Virus record (IMG/VR): IMGVR_UViG_3300008267_000027
Span: 23,175 to 87,174 of that record
DNA length: 64,000 bases
DNA from: a virus
Reading direction: 5' to 3' (one strand)
Below are positions 55,236 through 63,126 of this stretch, piece by piece. The notes under the pieces are model-generated. The model was not told the DNA's origin and made no database searches. It saw only the letters and a program-made list of their open reading frames with translations. The position numbers and the translations under genes were made by a program. How positions within the stretch are numbered: position 1 is the first letter of the stretch; each line of letters starts with the position of its first letter.

Positions 55236-55811
55236 TTAAATTGCACTTGTATAACCACCATCAGGTATTTCTGGTGAGCTGTCTCCATCTAATATCATAT
55301 CGCAATAAGTTGCTAATGTGGATGTAGATGTTTTATCTAAACTACTTTTAAATATAAAATAACCAGATGTCTTCATAAACTTATAACCTTCTGGTTCATA
55401 TTGAGAAACATACTTCTTAGTAGCTTTAAGTATAGTATCCCAATCATATTCATAGTTATTAAAAAACCATATGAATCTTTTTTCTAATTCTTTTATAGGT
55501 GATCTAGAAGGAGAACCTGAAGGTAAGTTGCCTTTAGGAAAAAGTTCTCTATACGCTTCTATATTCTTTTTGTCTAGGTCTGTTAAACCAGTTTTCTTTT
55601 TAATTTTATCGTCATCTACTATTTCATAAGTGCTTTCAAGTTTTACTAAGACATCTTCACCTTTCTTTGTAATTTCTAAGTCATCATTTAAAAAACCATC
55701 TGCTTGTAAAAACCTAGTTTCAAATACTTGATTTATGACATGAGGTTTTTTTCTATTTTTTATACAGTATAAAAGATAGAGTCCATTAGGGGAGATGTTA
55801 AAATCTACCAT
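55236..55811 (-). CDS. Putative replication protein (winged-helix-like)
   Basis: 191 residues from the ATG at 55811; an ATG at 55832 would overlap the DnaA-like gene. The first 75 residues (SPNGLYLLYCIKNRKKPHVINQVFETRFLQADGFLNDDLEITKKGEDVL) fit a winged-helix with a final beta wing. The C-terminal half (KELEKRFIWFFNNYEYDWDTILKATKKYVSQYEPEG.. SGYFIFK) is like that of replication-initiation proteins in phages. It is second in the early operon, after the DnaA-like gene. A role in initiation or helicase loading is inferred. Confidence 0.55.
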   Translation of the reverse strand: MVDFNISPNGLYLLYCIKNRKKPHVINQVFETRFLQADGFLNDDLEITKKGEDVLVKLESTYEIVDDDKIKKKTGLTDLDKKNIEAYRELFPKGNLPSGSPSRSPIKELEKRFIWFFNNYEYDWDTILKATKKYVSQYEPEGYKFMKTSGYFIFKSSLDKTSTSTLATYCDMILDGDSSPEIPDGGYTSAI

Positions 55812-55815
55812 TTTA

Positions 55816-56301
55816 TTAAATAACTTTATCATATTTTTCTTTTAGTTTTTCAATAATATTAACATAAATACACAAATAATTTTGATCATATTTAATCAAA
55901 TCTTCTGCTTTCTTTTCTAAGTGCATTATTGTAGAATGATCTCTATTTAGATAGTTCCCTATTGCAGCAAGTTTAAAACAGAAAGCTCTTGCTATTTTGG
56001 TAAATATAGACCTAGCATCTACAAGTTCTCTCTTTCTACAAGCATTTTTTAAGTCGCCATCTTTTAGTTCATAAGGGTAATTTTGCATAATGATTTGCTC
56101 AATATCTTGTAGATTGACTACTGGATAGTCTTCATCAATATTAATCTTTTCTGTTCCATTAAAGATTTTATGTATATCTGGGTTGCTTAATTGAATTGTA
56201 ATTTTTAAACCAGTTTTATACTTAAAGTCCTTAACAAAGTCTTTTATTAGCTTTTCAGCTAATATGTTTCTGTACTCTAAAGCTGTCATTGTTTTCTTCA
56301 T
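55816..56301 (-). CDS. DnaA domain IV-like replication initiator
   Basis: A 161-residue protein. Residues about 94-145 match the DNA-binding domain IV of DnaA: RELVDARSIFTKIARAFCFKLAAIGNYLNRDHSTIMHLEKKAEDL, including the RDHST signature. The ATPase part of DnaA is absent; the first 90 residues are a different helical region. Known for its domain: it binds DnaA-box DNA at origins. It is the first gene of the minus-strand block, reading away from the structured intergenic region at 56302-56514, its probable target. Whether it brings in the host DnaA or acts alone cannot be told. Confidence 0.8.
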   Translation of the reverse strand: MKKTMTALEYRNILAEKLIKDFVKDFKYKTGLKITIQLSNPDIHKIFNGTEKINIDEDYPVVNLQDIEQIIMQNYPYELKDGDLKNACRKRELVDARSIFTKIARAFCFKLAAIGNYLNRDHSTIMHLEKKAEDLIKYDQNYLCIYVNIIEKLKEKYDKVI

Positions 56302-56514
56302 AAAATTTAAAGTTGGTTATTTATTTGTTTTTTAGTATATTATATTGTAGATAGTTCATAGTAGAACCTTATAGTGTGCCAGGTTATTAACACCTTTTTA
56401 GCAACTATATTTGATCAGCCTGCCTCTCTCAGGGGTTGTCTTTAAGACAGATCAATAACCTGGTGACACTGGTTCTATTATATATTGTATAATTTATAAA
56501 CATGTTTATGTAAG
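56302..56514. promoter_or_regulatory. Divergent control region (candidate origin and promoters)
   Basis: 213 non-coding bases between the DnaA-like gene and the plus-strand fibre/lysis block, the longest gap in the window. AT-rich elements AGTATATTATATTGTAG (56334-56350) and CTATTATATATTGTATAAT (56475-56493) flank a 124-base inverted repeat. One AT-rich element recurs before the polymerase block at 15706. It must hold promoters in both directions. A TATATTTG (56406-56413) resembles the Bacteroidota -7 box, but no fitting -33 box is clear. It is the most likely origin because the initiator gene adjoins it. Confidence 0.6.
56358..56481. ncRNA. Long interrupted inverted repeat; candidate structured RNA or origin
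   Basis: Left arm 56373-56388 (agtgtgccaggttatt) pairs with right arm 56454-56470 through 16 base pairs with one G-U pair and one bulged base. Further out, 56358-56368 pairs with 56471-56481 over 11 more base pairs, a four-base bulge (56369-56372) lying between. Inside, gatc at 56413 and 56450 can pair and enclose two hairpins: CCTG/CAGG with a seven-base loop, and TGTCT/AGACA with a three-base loop. The result is a branched fold about 124 bases long. Whether it acts as RNA or DNA is not decided by the sequence. Confidence 0.5.
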
Positions 56515-56823
56515 ATGAGCGGAACTCCTAACCCAAAAAACTCTATGGCTAATACCATAAAGATATATCTTTTTCCAGCATTAGTTACAATTTTAGCAAC
56601 ACTTATTTGGAGAGATGTTACAGAAATGAGATCTGATATAAAGGCTCTTTTAGCTCAGTCTAACATAGATAAGACTGATATTCAAAATCTTAAAAGAGAT
56701 GTTGATAAGTTAGAACAAGCTGTTTTTCATAAAAAAACAATAGCTCAAAATAGTTTACCCTGGTATATGAATGTTTATTTTAAACCTGAGGAAGAATATG
56801 ATGTTAAGAAGTATTTAAATTAA
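56515..56823 (+). CDS. Small membrane protein with coiled coil
   Basis: 102 residues. One membrane segment (IYLFPALVTILATLIW, about residues 17-32) is followed by a coiled coil with heptad-like spacing (MRSDIKALLAQSNIDKTDIQNLKRDVDKLEQAVF). An internal ATG at residue 11 could also start it. It opens the plus-strand fibre/lysis block. The topology fits an inner-membrane protein with a soluble coiled coil. It may assist holin or spanin action, but the evidence is positional. Confidence 0.6.
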   Translation: MSGTPNPKNSMANTIKIYLFPALVTILATLIWRDVTEMRSDIKALLAQSNIDKTDIQNLKRDVDKLEQAVFHKKTIAQNSLPWYMNVYFKPEEEYDVKKYLN

Positions 56824-56829
56824 TTAATT

Positions 56830-58128
56830 ATGGTAGATGGTCAAACAGTAAGAATATTAGAAAGCATCAACAAACAGCTATGTTGTATTAAAAACAACCA
56901 AGCTGATGGTTTGGATGTTACACTTGCACCTTCTACAGCACAAGATAGCTTTGGAAGACTAAGAGTTTCTGAACCTTTTACACTATTTGACTCAAGCCAT
57001 AGATTTGATGATAACGGACTTTGGGTTACATCCACTGCTACAGATGGAGCAGCTGTATTCAATGCTGATCAAGGACTTGTAGATTTAAATGTTACAGCAG
57101 CTTCTGGTTCTTCAGTTACTAGAGAAACAATTAAAGTGTTTGCTTACCAACCAGGTAAGTCACTCCTTGTTATGAGTACATTTGTAATGTCTACTGCTAA
57201 AACAGGACTTACACAACGTATTGGTTATTATGGAGCTGATAATGGTTTTTATTTAGAGCAAGCTGGGTCAGCAATATCTTTTGTAAAAAGAAGTATTGTA
57301 ACTGGATCTATAGTAAACACTCCTGTTTTACAAGCTGATTGGAATGGAGATAAGTTAGATGGTAATGGTCCTTCTGGTATTACTTTGGATCTAACAAAAG
57401 CTCAGATTCTTTGGATGGATTTAGAATGGTTAGGTGTAGGTTCTGTACGTATGGGGTTTGTAATAGATGGTCAGTTTATACTGTGTCATACATTTCAACA
57501 TGCTAATATATTAGCTTCAACATATATTACAACAGCTTCATTACCATTACGTTATGAGATATTTAATACAGCTGGTACAACTGGGAATAGCACATTAAAA
57601 CAAATCTGTTCCACTGTAATCTCAGAAGGAGGATATGAACTTAGAGGAGCACAATATGCAGTAGGTACTCCAATTGCTTCTCCTATAACATATACTGTTG
57701 CCAGTACTTATATACCAATAGTAGGTTTCAGGCTTAAATCAACAAGACTTGATGCCATTGTAATTCTTACTGCAGTGTCTATATTAGGACTTGGTAATGG
57801 TAAAAATTACTCTTGGAGAGTTGTTCAAGGTGCAACAATTAGTGGAGGTGGTGCATGGGCAACTACAGGAACTGATTCGTCTGTTGAATACAAGTTAGAT
57901 GGAACATCTGCTACAGGTGGTAGAATTCTTGCACAAGGATATGTAAACTCATCTAATCAGGGATCTCCTAGTATTAATATTCTTAAAGAAGCATTATTTG
58001 CAAATCAGTTAGAAAGAAATAGTTTCACTGGTACACCTTATGAGTTAGTATTAGAAGTAGCTATAAGTGATGCAAGTGGTACAAATGGAGTACTTGCTTC
58101 TGTAGATTGGGAAGAAATAAGTAGATAA
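56830..58128 (+). CDS. Virion fibre/structural protein (FGRLRVSEP family)
   Basis: A 432-residue, largely beta protein. The signature DSFGRLRVSEPFTLFDSSHRF near residue 40 matches a structural protein family found in many phages. The following segments (GSSVTRETIKVFAYQPGK, QADWNGDKLDGNGPSGITLDLTKAQILWMDLEWLG) look like jelly-roll strands. No enzyme motif. Its N-terminal coil (VRILESINKQLCCIKNN) may trimerise it. It shares an FGRLR block with the next gene and leads a fibre series, so a capsid or tail fibre role is likely. Confidence 0.65.
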   Translation: MVDGQTVRILESINKQLCCIKNNQADGLDVTLAPSTAQDSFGRLRVSEPFTLFDSSHRFDDNGLWVTSTATDGAAVFNADQGLVDLNVTAASGSSVTRETIKVFAYQPGKSLLVMSTFVMSTAKTGLTQRIGYYGADNGFYLEQAGSAISFVKRSIVTGSIVNTPVLQADWNGDKLDGNGPSGITLDLTKAQILWMDLEWLGVGSVRMGFVIDGQFILCHTFQHANILASTYITTASLPLRYEIFNTAGTTGNSTLKQICSTVISEGGYELRGAQYAVGTPIASPITYTVASTYIPIVGFRLKSTRLDAIVILTAVSILGLGNGKNYSWRVVQGATISGGGAWATTGTDSSVEYKLDGTSATGGRILAQGYVNSSNQGSPSINILKEALFANQLERNSFTGTPYELVLEVAISDASGTNGVLASVDWEEISR

Positions 58129-58140
58129 AATAAATATAAA

Positions 58141-58704
58141 ATGAATCCTACACCTACTGATATTTTTGGAAGACTTAGATGGTTAACTGATAGAATCAAA
58201 AGAATTTTTGGTAATATCACTTTATTAGATCAAAGAGTTACTGCTCTTGAAAATGGAGGCGGTGGAGGAGGAGACCCTCTTCCCCCATCTGTTACACAAA
58301 TTATAGATGGTGATGGTATATCTATAACACCAGCAGAAGGAACAGGCACAGTTACAATATCAACTGTAAATATTCCTTCAGAAGATTCTTTATCATTATT
58401 ATCTGGAATAGAACCTGTTAATCTACCTGTAGGATCAGAAGGATTAGGGGGGTTTTATGCTATAGATACTACAGATGATGGTACAAATATAGGTGGTGTA
58501 ATAGAGTTCCCTGACCCAGCATTATCTGTTGGTAAAGTTATCACCATTATGAACAGAAGCACTTATAATGCTCCTATTAGCAATAATGGATATATGCCTA
58601 TAGACGTTGATGGTAGTCCTGTATTATATGTACCATCAAGCAGTGTTTATGAATTTATATCAACAGCAAATGATTGGTATACAACTTTTACAAGAACCAT
58701 TTAA
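58141..58704 (+). CDS. Short fibre-like protein
   Basis: 187 residues. The N-terminus (DIFGRLRWLTDRIKRIFGNITLLDQRVTALENG) is an amphipathic coiled coil containing the same FGRLR as the neighbour, followed by a polyglycine linker (GGGGGG). The rest is serine/threonine-rich beta sequence, ending in SSVYEFISTANDWYTTFTRTI, a style of tail-fibre head domain. It probably trimerises through the coil. Function: accessory fibre or decoration protein, inferred. Confidence 0.6.
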   Translation: MNPTPTDIFGRLRWLTDRIKRIFGNITLLDQRVTALENGGGGGGDPLPPSVTQIIDGDGISITPAEGTGTVTISTVNIPSEDSLSLLSGIEPVNLPVGSEGLGGFYAIDTTDDGTNIGGVIEFPDPALSVGKVITIMNRSTYNAPISNNGYMPIDVDGSPVLYVPSSSVYEFISTANDWYTTFTRTI

Positions 58705-58714
58705 ATAATATTTT

Positions 58715-58933
58715 ATGAAATTTACATGGAAAGGTTATTGGGAACCTACTCCCAAAGGAATTAGAAAAATGGCTGACAGTTTGTTAGCTGGTGGTATGTT
58801 AATAGCTACTTTTTCTGTACTTAATGATCATCCAAAGTTTGCATTTGCTGTAATGTTGGTATGTGGGGTAGCTAAATTCTGTTCAAATTTCTTTACAGAT
58901 GTTAGAAAATCTAAAAAAAATCAGTCTATCTGA
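58715..58933 (+). CDS. Holin-like membrane protein
   Basis: 72 residues with two hydrophobic segments (LLAGGMLIATFSVL and FAFAVMLVCGVAKFCSNFF) and a lysine-rich C-terminus (RKSKKNQSI), the topology and size of small phage holins. It precedes a spanin-like gene and the endolysin-type gene. Holins form membrane pores for lysis. Its end overlaps the next start by 35 bases. Evidence is topology and position, without family match. Confidence 0.6.
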   Translation: MKFTWKGYWEPTPKGIRKMADSLLAGGMLIATFSVLNDHPKFAFAVMLVCGVAKFCSNFFTDVRKSKKNQSI

Positions 58934-59525
58934 GATATTGATAGTAGTTCTTTTAGTTATTATTCTTTTACAGAGATGTAGTAAGGATCCTGTTGCTGTA
59001 GAACAACCTAAGATTATTAGAGACACTACATGGGTGTATAAGGACAGTACAATTACTAGACAACCTCAGATTATAAAGACCATCACTGTTCCTATAGAGC
59101 AGTGGAATACAGAATACCTACCAGATACTTCTAGTATGGCTATTCTTGTTAAACAATATAATGAGCTTGCTAATAAGTTCTTAGCTCTTAACATCTCTGT
59201 AGATAGCATAGCTGTTGACACTATTGGTAAAGTGTACATCACAGATACTGTTACTAACAATGTTATAAAGAACAGGAAACTTTCTTACAACTTAAAGTTT
59301 CCAACTATAACAAATACAATCATCCTACCTGAACCTAAAAAGACTCAGTGGTATGTAGGAGGAACTATACAGGGTGAACAGGGAGCTATAATAAGTCAGA
59401 TTAATGCTAATCTTCTTATAAAGAATAAGAGAGATCAGATATTTGGTGGTTCTGTAGGACTAAATAACTCTGGTGCATTACAAATAGGACTATCTAGTTT
59501 TTGGAAAATTAAACTTAGAAAATAA
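58899..59525 (+). CDS. Spanin-like or envelope lysis protein
   Basis: 208 residues. An N-terminal hydrophobic segment, SEILIVVLLVIILLQRC, ends in a cysteine without an ideal lipobox. A long hydrophilic region (KTITVPIEQWNTEYLP...) follows, and the C-terminal third looks beta-rich (WYVGGTIQGEQGAIISQINANLLIKNK), possibly an outer-membrane-associated part. Placement between holin-like and endolysin-type genes suggests a spanin role of joining inner and outer membranes in a Gram-negative host. The stop overlaps the next start by one base. An outer-membrane beta protein is the main alternative. Confidence 0.5.
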   Translation: MLENLKKISLSEILIVVLLVIILLQRCSKDPVAVEQPKIIRDTTWVYKDSTITRQPQIIKTITVPIEQWNTEYLPDTSSMAILVKQYNELANKFLALNISVDSIAVDTIGKVYITDTVTNNVIKNRKLSYNLKFPTITNTIILPEPKKTQWYVGGTIQGEQGAIISQINANLLIKNKRDQIFGGSVGLNNSGALQIGLSSFWKIKLRK

Positions 59526-59965
59526 TGAATCTTCCAGCTGCATATCAATGGCTTGCTACAGAAGGTGCTCCTAGACATCTTCTAAAAGCATTAGAACTTT
59601 ATGGTGTTACAGAAACTGTAGGTTCTAAGAATAATCCTGTTATTATGGGATGGGCTAAAGAGCTTGGATTAGAAAAAGTATATAATGCAGACAGTATTCC
59701 CTGGTGTGGGTTATATGCTGCTATTATAATGCATAGAGCTGGTAGACCTGTAGTTGATCAACCACTATGGGCTCTCAACTGGAATAAGTTTGGTGTAAAA
59801 GTGAACCAACCAATGCTTGGAGACATCCTTACATTTTCTAGAACTGGTGGTGGTCATGTTGGTATATACGTAGGAGAAGACAGCATTGCTTATCATGTAC
59901 TTGGTGGTAATCAAGGTGATAAAGTTTGTGTAACTAGAATAGGAAAAGACAGACTATCTTGGTAA
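59525..59965 (+). CDS. Endolysin (CHAP/NlpC-P60-like, TIGR02594 type), C-terminus apparently truncated
   Basis: 146 residues. Core pattern: DSIPWCGLYAAIIMHRAG with the catalytic cysteine after W, MLGDILTFSRTGGGHVGIYVG with the histidine, and YHVLGGNQGDKVCVTRI. This matches the small amidase/endopeptidase family TIGR02594. Members I recall continue for ten to twenty residues past the VTRI block, but here it stops after GKDRLSW, at a place where the adhesin reading frame begins. The catalytic residues are intact, so it may still work. It acts on peptidoglycan after release by the holin. Confidence 0.8.
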   Translation: MNLPAAYQWLATEGAPRHLLKALELYGVTETVGSKNNPVIMGWAKELGLEKVYNADSIPWCGLYAAIIMHRAGRPVVDQPLWALNWNKFGVKVNQPMLGDILTFSRTGGGHVGIYVGEDSIAYHVLGGNQGDKVCVTRIGKDRLSW

Positions 59966-60010
59966 AATAAAAGGAGATAATGATTTTGCTAGATTTGCTC
60001 ATTTAAATCA
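59961..60010 (+). repeat. Anchor repeat copy 1 (GKIKGDNDFARF)
   Basis: A stretch whose first 14 bases (ggtaaaataaaagg) are identical to 63465-63478; similarity continues in translation (GKIKGDxxFARFxHxNxLVD). It is the joining point for adhesins of this cluster. Confidence 0.65.
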
Positions 60011-61631
60011 TTTAGTAGATCAACTCAACGCAGGTGGTGTTGGAGGAGGAGGTGTAACAGAAGTTACATATACAAACCTTCAGTCTTTAATATCTTCAAA
60101 TGAATTATCTCCTGGAACTACATATAAGATTACAGGGTTTAATAAAAATATGCCTACAGCAGGTCCTGATAACCCAAATGGATGGCTTCCTGATGTACTG
60201 TATGATGATGGTACTAATAGTGGAGTGACAATATACATGCAGGCTGTTACTACTAATACATTAGCCACAAGTGGATATGGAGAGTTTTATAATCCTAAAT
60301 ATAATGACCAAACTACTTATAATAATACAGATGGTACAGGTCTTTATAGAATATGGGATGGTGATAATCCAGATCCTTTAGATGTACCTGTTTATGAAGA
60401 AGGTGATATAGTTTTTTGGGGTGGTTATGCATGGGAAAACTTATTAGGTAATGTAGGAACTGCTGTTACAATTGTAGAACTTAATTCTATTGACTGGGAA
60501 AAAATCCCTTATTCTAATACTACATGGTATGAGAAAGCGATAGATGAAATTAAAGTAGATTGGAACAATGGTATAGTAGTAGAAAGATATAATCCAGAAA
60601 ACCAAATAAGAGTAGCATTTAATCCTGATCAGTATTCTTGGTGGGTAGGGTTTGAATCAATAAATAGTTTTGGTATTAAATTATCTCCTATTTCAGCAAT
60701 TTGTTGGGGGTTATATTCTAAAGTTACTCCTGAACAACTTGATAATAATTTTTATGGTATATCAAATATAGAAGCTATTAACAGCCCTGTAGATTTAATT
60801 AATTTTAGAGGCAGTGTATTAGTAAATTTGTATTGTAATCTTGGGTATTTTGCAAGGAATTATATAGGAAAAAATGCATCTATAAGTGAAATAAACATTT
60901 CTCAATGGGGAGATTTATCTAACAATGTAATTATAGATAACTCTTCTATAACTGAAATAACTATAGTAAGTTCAAGTATAGCAGGTAATTATGTTTATTC
61001 TAACTCTCAAATTCGTAGTTCTAATTTAATACATTTCTCTAATATTAATGGAAATATTTTAACTAATAGTTATATTAGATATTGTAATTTAACACAATGT
61101 GAAGGTTTCGGTATAAATGAAAATACCTTAACAAATGGAAATATACAAAATAATATTTTATCAAATGGATCACGTATTCAACAAAACATATTAACAAATG
61201 GTTCTAGTATTTATTTAAATACACTAGATAATTCTTCTATTTATGGTAATATTTTAAATAACGCTTATATCGAAAGAAATACTTCATCTGGTCAATCTTT
61301 TATAGATTATAATGAGTTAAGTGATGATTCTTCTATCCGTAGTAACACAGTGATATCAAGTGTTCTTACGAATTCAAATCTTACAGGTAGTAATACTGGT
61401 ATTATTGCTAATTATTTCTATGATAGTGAATTAGCACTTGCTGGAATTAGTAGTGGTATAGTTACATCAAATTATTTTAATGGAGTTAATGCAAATGCCG
61501 ATTATACATCTGCTACTCACATTTTTGCATATACTTACACTAAAAATATAATATCACGTCCAGATGGCACAGCAAGAATTATTTATTATGATAACTCTAA
61601 TGTTTTGCAAAATGTTGCAGTAAATTCTTAA
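59961..61631 (+). CDS. Receptor-binding fibre / beta-helix adhesin with no ordinary start codon
   Basis: The reading frame is open from 59943, following a TAG at 59940. It begins GKIKGDNDFARFAHLNHLVDQLN, the anchor found again at 63465, but the ATG and first 15 residues seen there are missing. The first ATG in frame is at 60150, giving 493 residues and losing the anchor. After the anchor comes a fibre domain (SLISSNELSPGTTYKITGF), then from about residue 330 a beta-helix of repeats such as NILSNGSRIQQ and NTLDNSSIYG. It would bind the host surface. It overlaps the end of the endolysin, and the join looks like a deletion. Confidence 0.6.
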   Translation, partial: GKIKGDNDFARFAHLNHLVDQLNAGGVGGGGVTEVTYTNLQSLISSNELSPGTTYKITGFNKNMPTAGPDNPNGWLPDVLYDDGTNSGVTIYMQAVTTNTLATSGYGEFYNPKYNDQTTYNNTDGTGLYRIWDGDNPDPLDVPVYEEGDIVFWGGYAWENLLGNVGTAVTIVELNSIDWEKIPYSNTTWYEKAIDEIKVDWNNGIVVERYNPENQIRVAFNPDQYSWWVGFESINSFGIKLSPISAICWGLYSKVTPEQLDNNFYGISNIEAINSPVDLINFRGSVLVNLYCNLGYFARNYIGKNASISEINISQWGDLSNNVIIDNSSITEITIVSSSIAGNYVYSNSQIRSSNLIHFSNINGNILTNSYIRYCNLTQCEGFGINENTLTNGNIQNNILSNGSRIQQNILTNGSSIYLNTLDNSSIYGNILNNAYIERNTSSGQSFIDYNELSDDSSIRSNTVISSVLTNSNLTGSNTGIIANYFYDSELALAGISSGIVTSNYFNGVNANADYTSATHIFAYTYTKNIISRPDGTARIIYYDNSNVLQNVAVNS

Positions 61632-61650
61632 ACAATAAAAACAGTATAAT

Positions 61651-61899
61651 ATGAACACCTTTTTAACTGTAAATCTTCCTTCTAAAGTAAAAGTAAAAGC
61701 ACTTGGTAATAGAGAAGTTGAGATTGACAAAATTGAAATCCATGAACTAGTTGACAGTCCTATTAAGAAAACTGTTGTAGCAATTTGTAGAAACCATCCT
61801 GTAAGAATTAAACTTTGGGAAGGTGATGCATATGATGCTATAGGAGATTGGACTAATCAAAATGTAATAGATAGAGTTCTTGAATTGTATAATACTTAA
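61651..61899 (+). CDS. Small conserved-looking fibre-cluster protein
   Basis: 82 residues. Beta-rich start (FLTVNLPSKVKVKALGNREVEIDKIEIHEL), a charged middle (KKTVVAICRNHPVRIKLWEG), and a helical end (DAIGDWTNQNVIDRVLELYN). No motif recognised. It lies between two adhesin genes, spaced by 19 and 12 bases. It may be a chaperone or small fibre cap; this is a guess. Confidence 0.55.
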   Translation: MNTFLTVNLPSKVKVKALGNREVEIDKIEIHELVDSPIKKTVVAICRNHPVRIKLWEGDAYDAIGDWTNQNVIDRVLELYNT

Positions 61900-61911
61900 A
61901 ATACATGTATA

Positions 61912-62043
61912 ATGAAAAAAAGAGCATTTGTACGGTACAGTAAGCAAGGCAAGATTGTACCTGGTAGTTTGATCCTAACAGGAGGATCTCATCCTTCAGG
62001 ACCATCTACATGGAAAGAAGTTCCAGCAGACTTATGTTGTGAT
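61912..62043 (+). repeat. Adhesin anchor repeat copy A (KKRAFVRYSKQGKIVPGS)
   Basis: It encodes the N-terminal 44 residues of the 302-residue adhesin. The same segment is found at 62992-63126, diverged at DNA level but with near-identical protein, ending in both at the shared gacttatgttgtgat. Confidence 0.8.
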
Positions 62044-62820
62044 ACAACAGCAGGTAAAGATCCTTTTATAATGAATGTTTTAACATCAGAAGGATTTTTT
62101 GAATTCGGTATGAGAGGTTACTCTAATAATACTATAAAAGGTATTATTTATTGGGGAGATGGTACCTCTGAATCATTTGATTTAACAGGAATTAGCAGCC
62201 TTAGTTATTTAAATCATACATATACTAACTGGCCAGAAGAACGTATGGCAACAGTTACTGTGTATTTCACAAGTACTAACGGTTTTAGAAAACTTGAAAT
62301 TGGTACAGGAGATGTAATTGGTGTAATATTATCTGTTTCTGGTTTACCTGCTGCATTTGCAAACAGTGAAATTCAAGAAGTAGATGTTGACTTTAGTAAT
62401 ATTGCTTCTTTAGATGTAAGCAATCTACCTATTCAAAATTTATACGCATTAGAGTGTCAATATTTACGTTATTTAAATGTTAATGGGTGTACAAATTTAG
62501 TTAATACTCAATTATATGGAGATGATTTTGTTATTTTAAATTTTAAAGGTTGTACAGCTTTATCTTACATAGATGTTTATGATAATCCTAATTTAGTACA
62601 TATAAATATTGATGATTGTCCCAATATTATTTCTTTAGATGCTTCTGATTCTGCAATACAAGAGACATCTGTAGATTATTTAATAACAACACTTGATAAT
62701 AACGGTTTAACAAATGGAAGTTTAATACTTAGTGGAGGTACTAATAGTGCTCCATCTGTATCAGTAGCAGGTAATATTACAAGTTTAACATCAAAAGGAT
62801 GGAATGTATTAACTAATTAA
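61912..62820 (+). CDS. Modular adhesin with leucine-rich-repeat-like C-terminus
   Basis: 302 residues. Residues 1-44 form the anchor (RAFVRYSKQGKIVPGSL.. PADLCCD) shared with the 134-residue neighbour. Residues about 150-260 show repeats resembling leucine-rich or BspA-type repeats: LECQYLRYLNVNGCTNL, LNFKGCTALSYIDVYDNPNL, INIDDCPNIISLDASDS. Cysteine in the repeats is typical of such surface proteins of Bacteroidota. The domain would contact a host receptor. No signal peptide, as expected of a virion protein. Confidence 0.7.
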   Translation: MKKRAFVRYSKQGKIVPGSLILTGGSHPSGPSTWKEVPADLCCDTTAGKDPFIMNVLTSEGFFEFGMRGYSNNTIKGIIYWGDGTSESFDLTGISSLSYLNHTYTNWPEERMATVTVYFTSTNGFRKLEIGTGDVIGVILSVSGLPAAFANSEIQEVDVDFSNIASLDVSNLPIQNLYALECQYLRYLNVNGCTNLVNTQLYGDDFVILNFKGCTALSYIDVYDNPNLVHINIDDCPNIISLDASDSAIQETSVDYLITTLDNNGLTNGSLILSGGTNSAPSVSVAGNITSLTSKGWNVLTN

Positions 62821-62843
62821 TAATAATTTAAAACTTATATAAA

Positions 62844-62990
62844 ATGCCTATACGTACATTAACACAAGAAGAACAAGCTGCTAAAGATCTTAAAGAAAAA
62901 ACAGTTGGTGATTTTATTAAAGAAGGTCTAAGCGTTAAAGATGCTAAAGCTGCTTGGGATGCATTACAAGAACAATTAAAAACTAAATAA
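62844..62990 (+). CDS. Very small helical protein
   Basis: 48 residues: MPIRTLTQEEQAAKDLKEKTVGDFIKEGLSVKDAKAAWDALQEQLKTK, too short for routine gene calling. It is charged and helical, with a TAA stop one base before the next gene. AT-rich leader (aaacttatataaa) as for other genes. Its function is unknown; it could be a small fibre chaperone. Confidence 0.5.
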   Translation: MPIRTLTQEEQAAKDLKEKTVGDFIKEGLSVKDAKAAWDALQEQLKTK

Positions 62991-62991
62991 T

Positions 62992-63126
62992 ATGGCTAAA
63001 AAAAGAGCATTTGTAAGATATTCTAAGCAGGGAAAGATAGTTCCTGGTAGTCTCATCTTGACTAGTGGATCATTCCCTAGTGAACCATCTACATGGAGTG
63101 AAATTCCAACAGACTTATGTTGTGAT
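62992..63126 (+). repeat. Adhesin anchor repeat copy B
   Basis: Second copy of the anchor coding segment, with one extra codon after ATG relative to copy A (MAKKRAFV versus MKKRAFV). The translation agrees at nearly every position through TDLCCD. Confidence 0.8.

Noticed and set aside
56385-56393. DnaA box in the divergent region (ttattaaca)
   Set aside because: Only seven of nine positions match the standard box and no cluster of further boxes was seen, so it is not listed as a site.
56406-56413. Bacteroidota -7 promoter box TATATTTG
   Set aside because: The -33 TTTG partner at proper spacing is not clear, and such AT-rich words occur by chance here.
59950-59975. Programmed +1 frameshift fusing endolysin to fibre
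   Set aside because: A +1 shift would be needed just before TAA, but tRNA re-pairing of TGG on GGT is poor and no known slippery pattern is present. A deletion explains the missing parts better, though it is not fully excluded.
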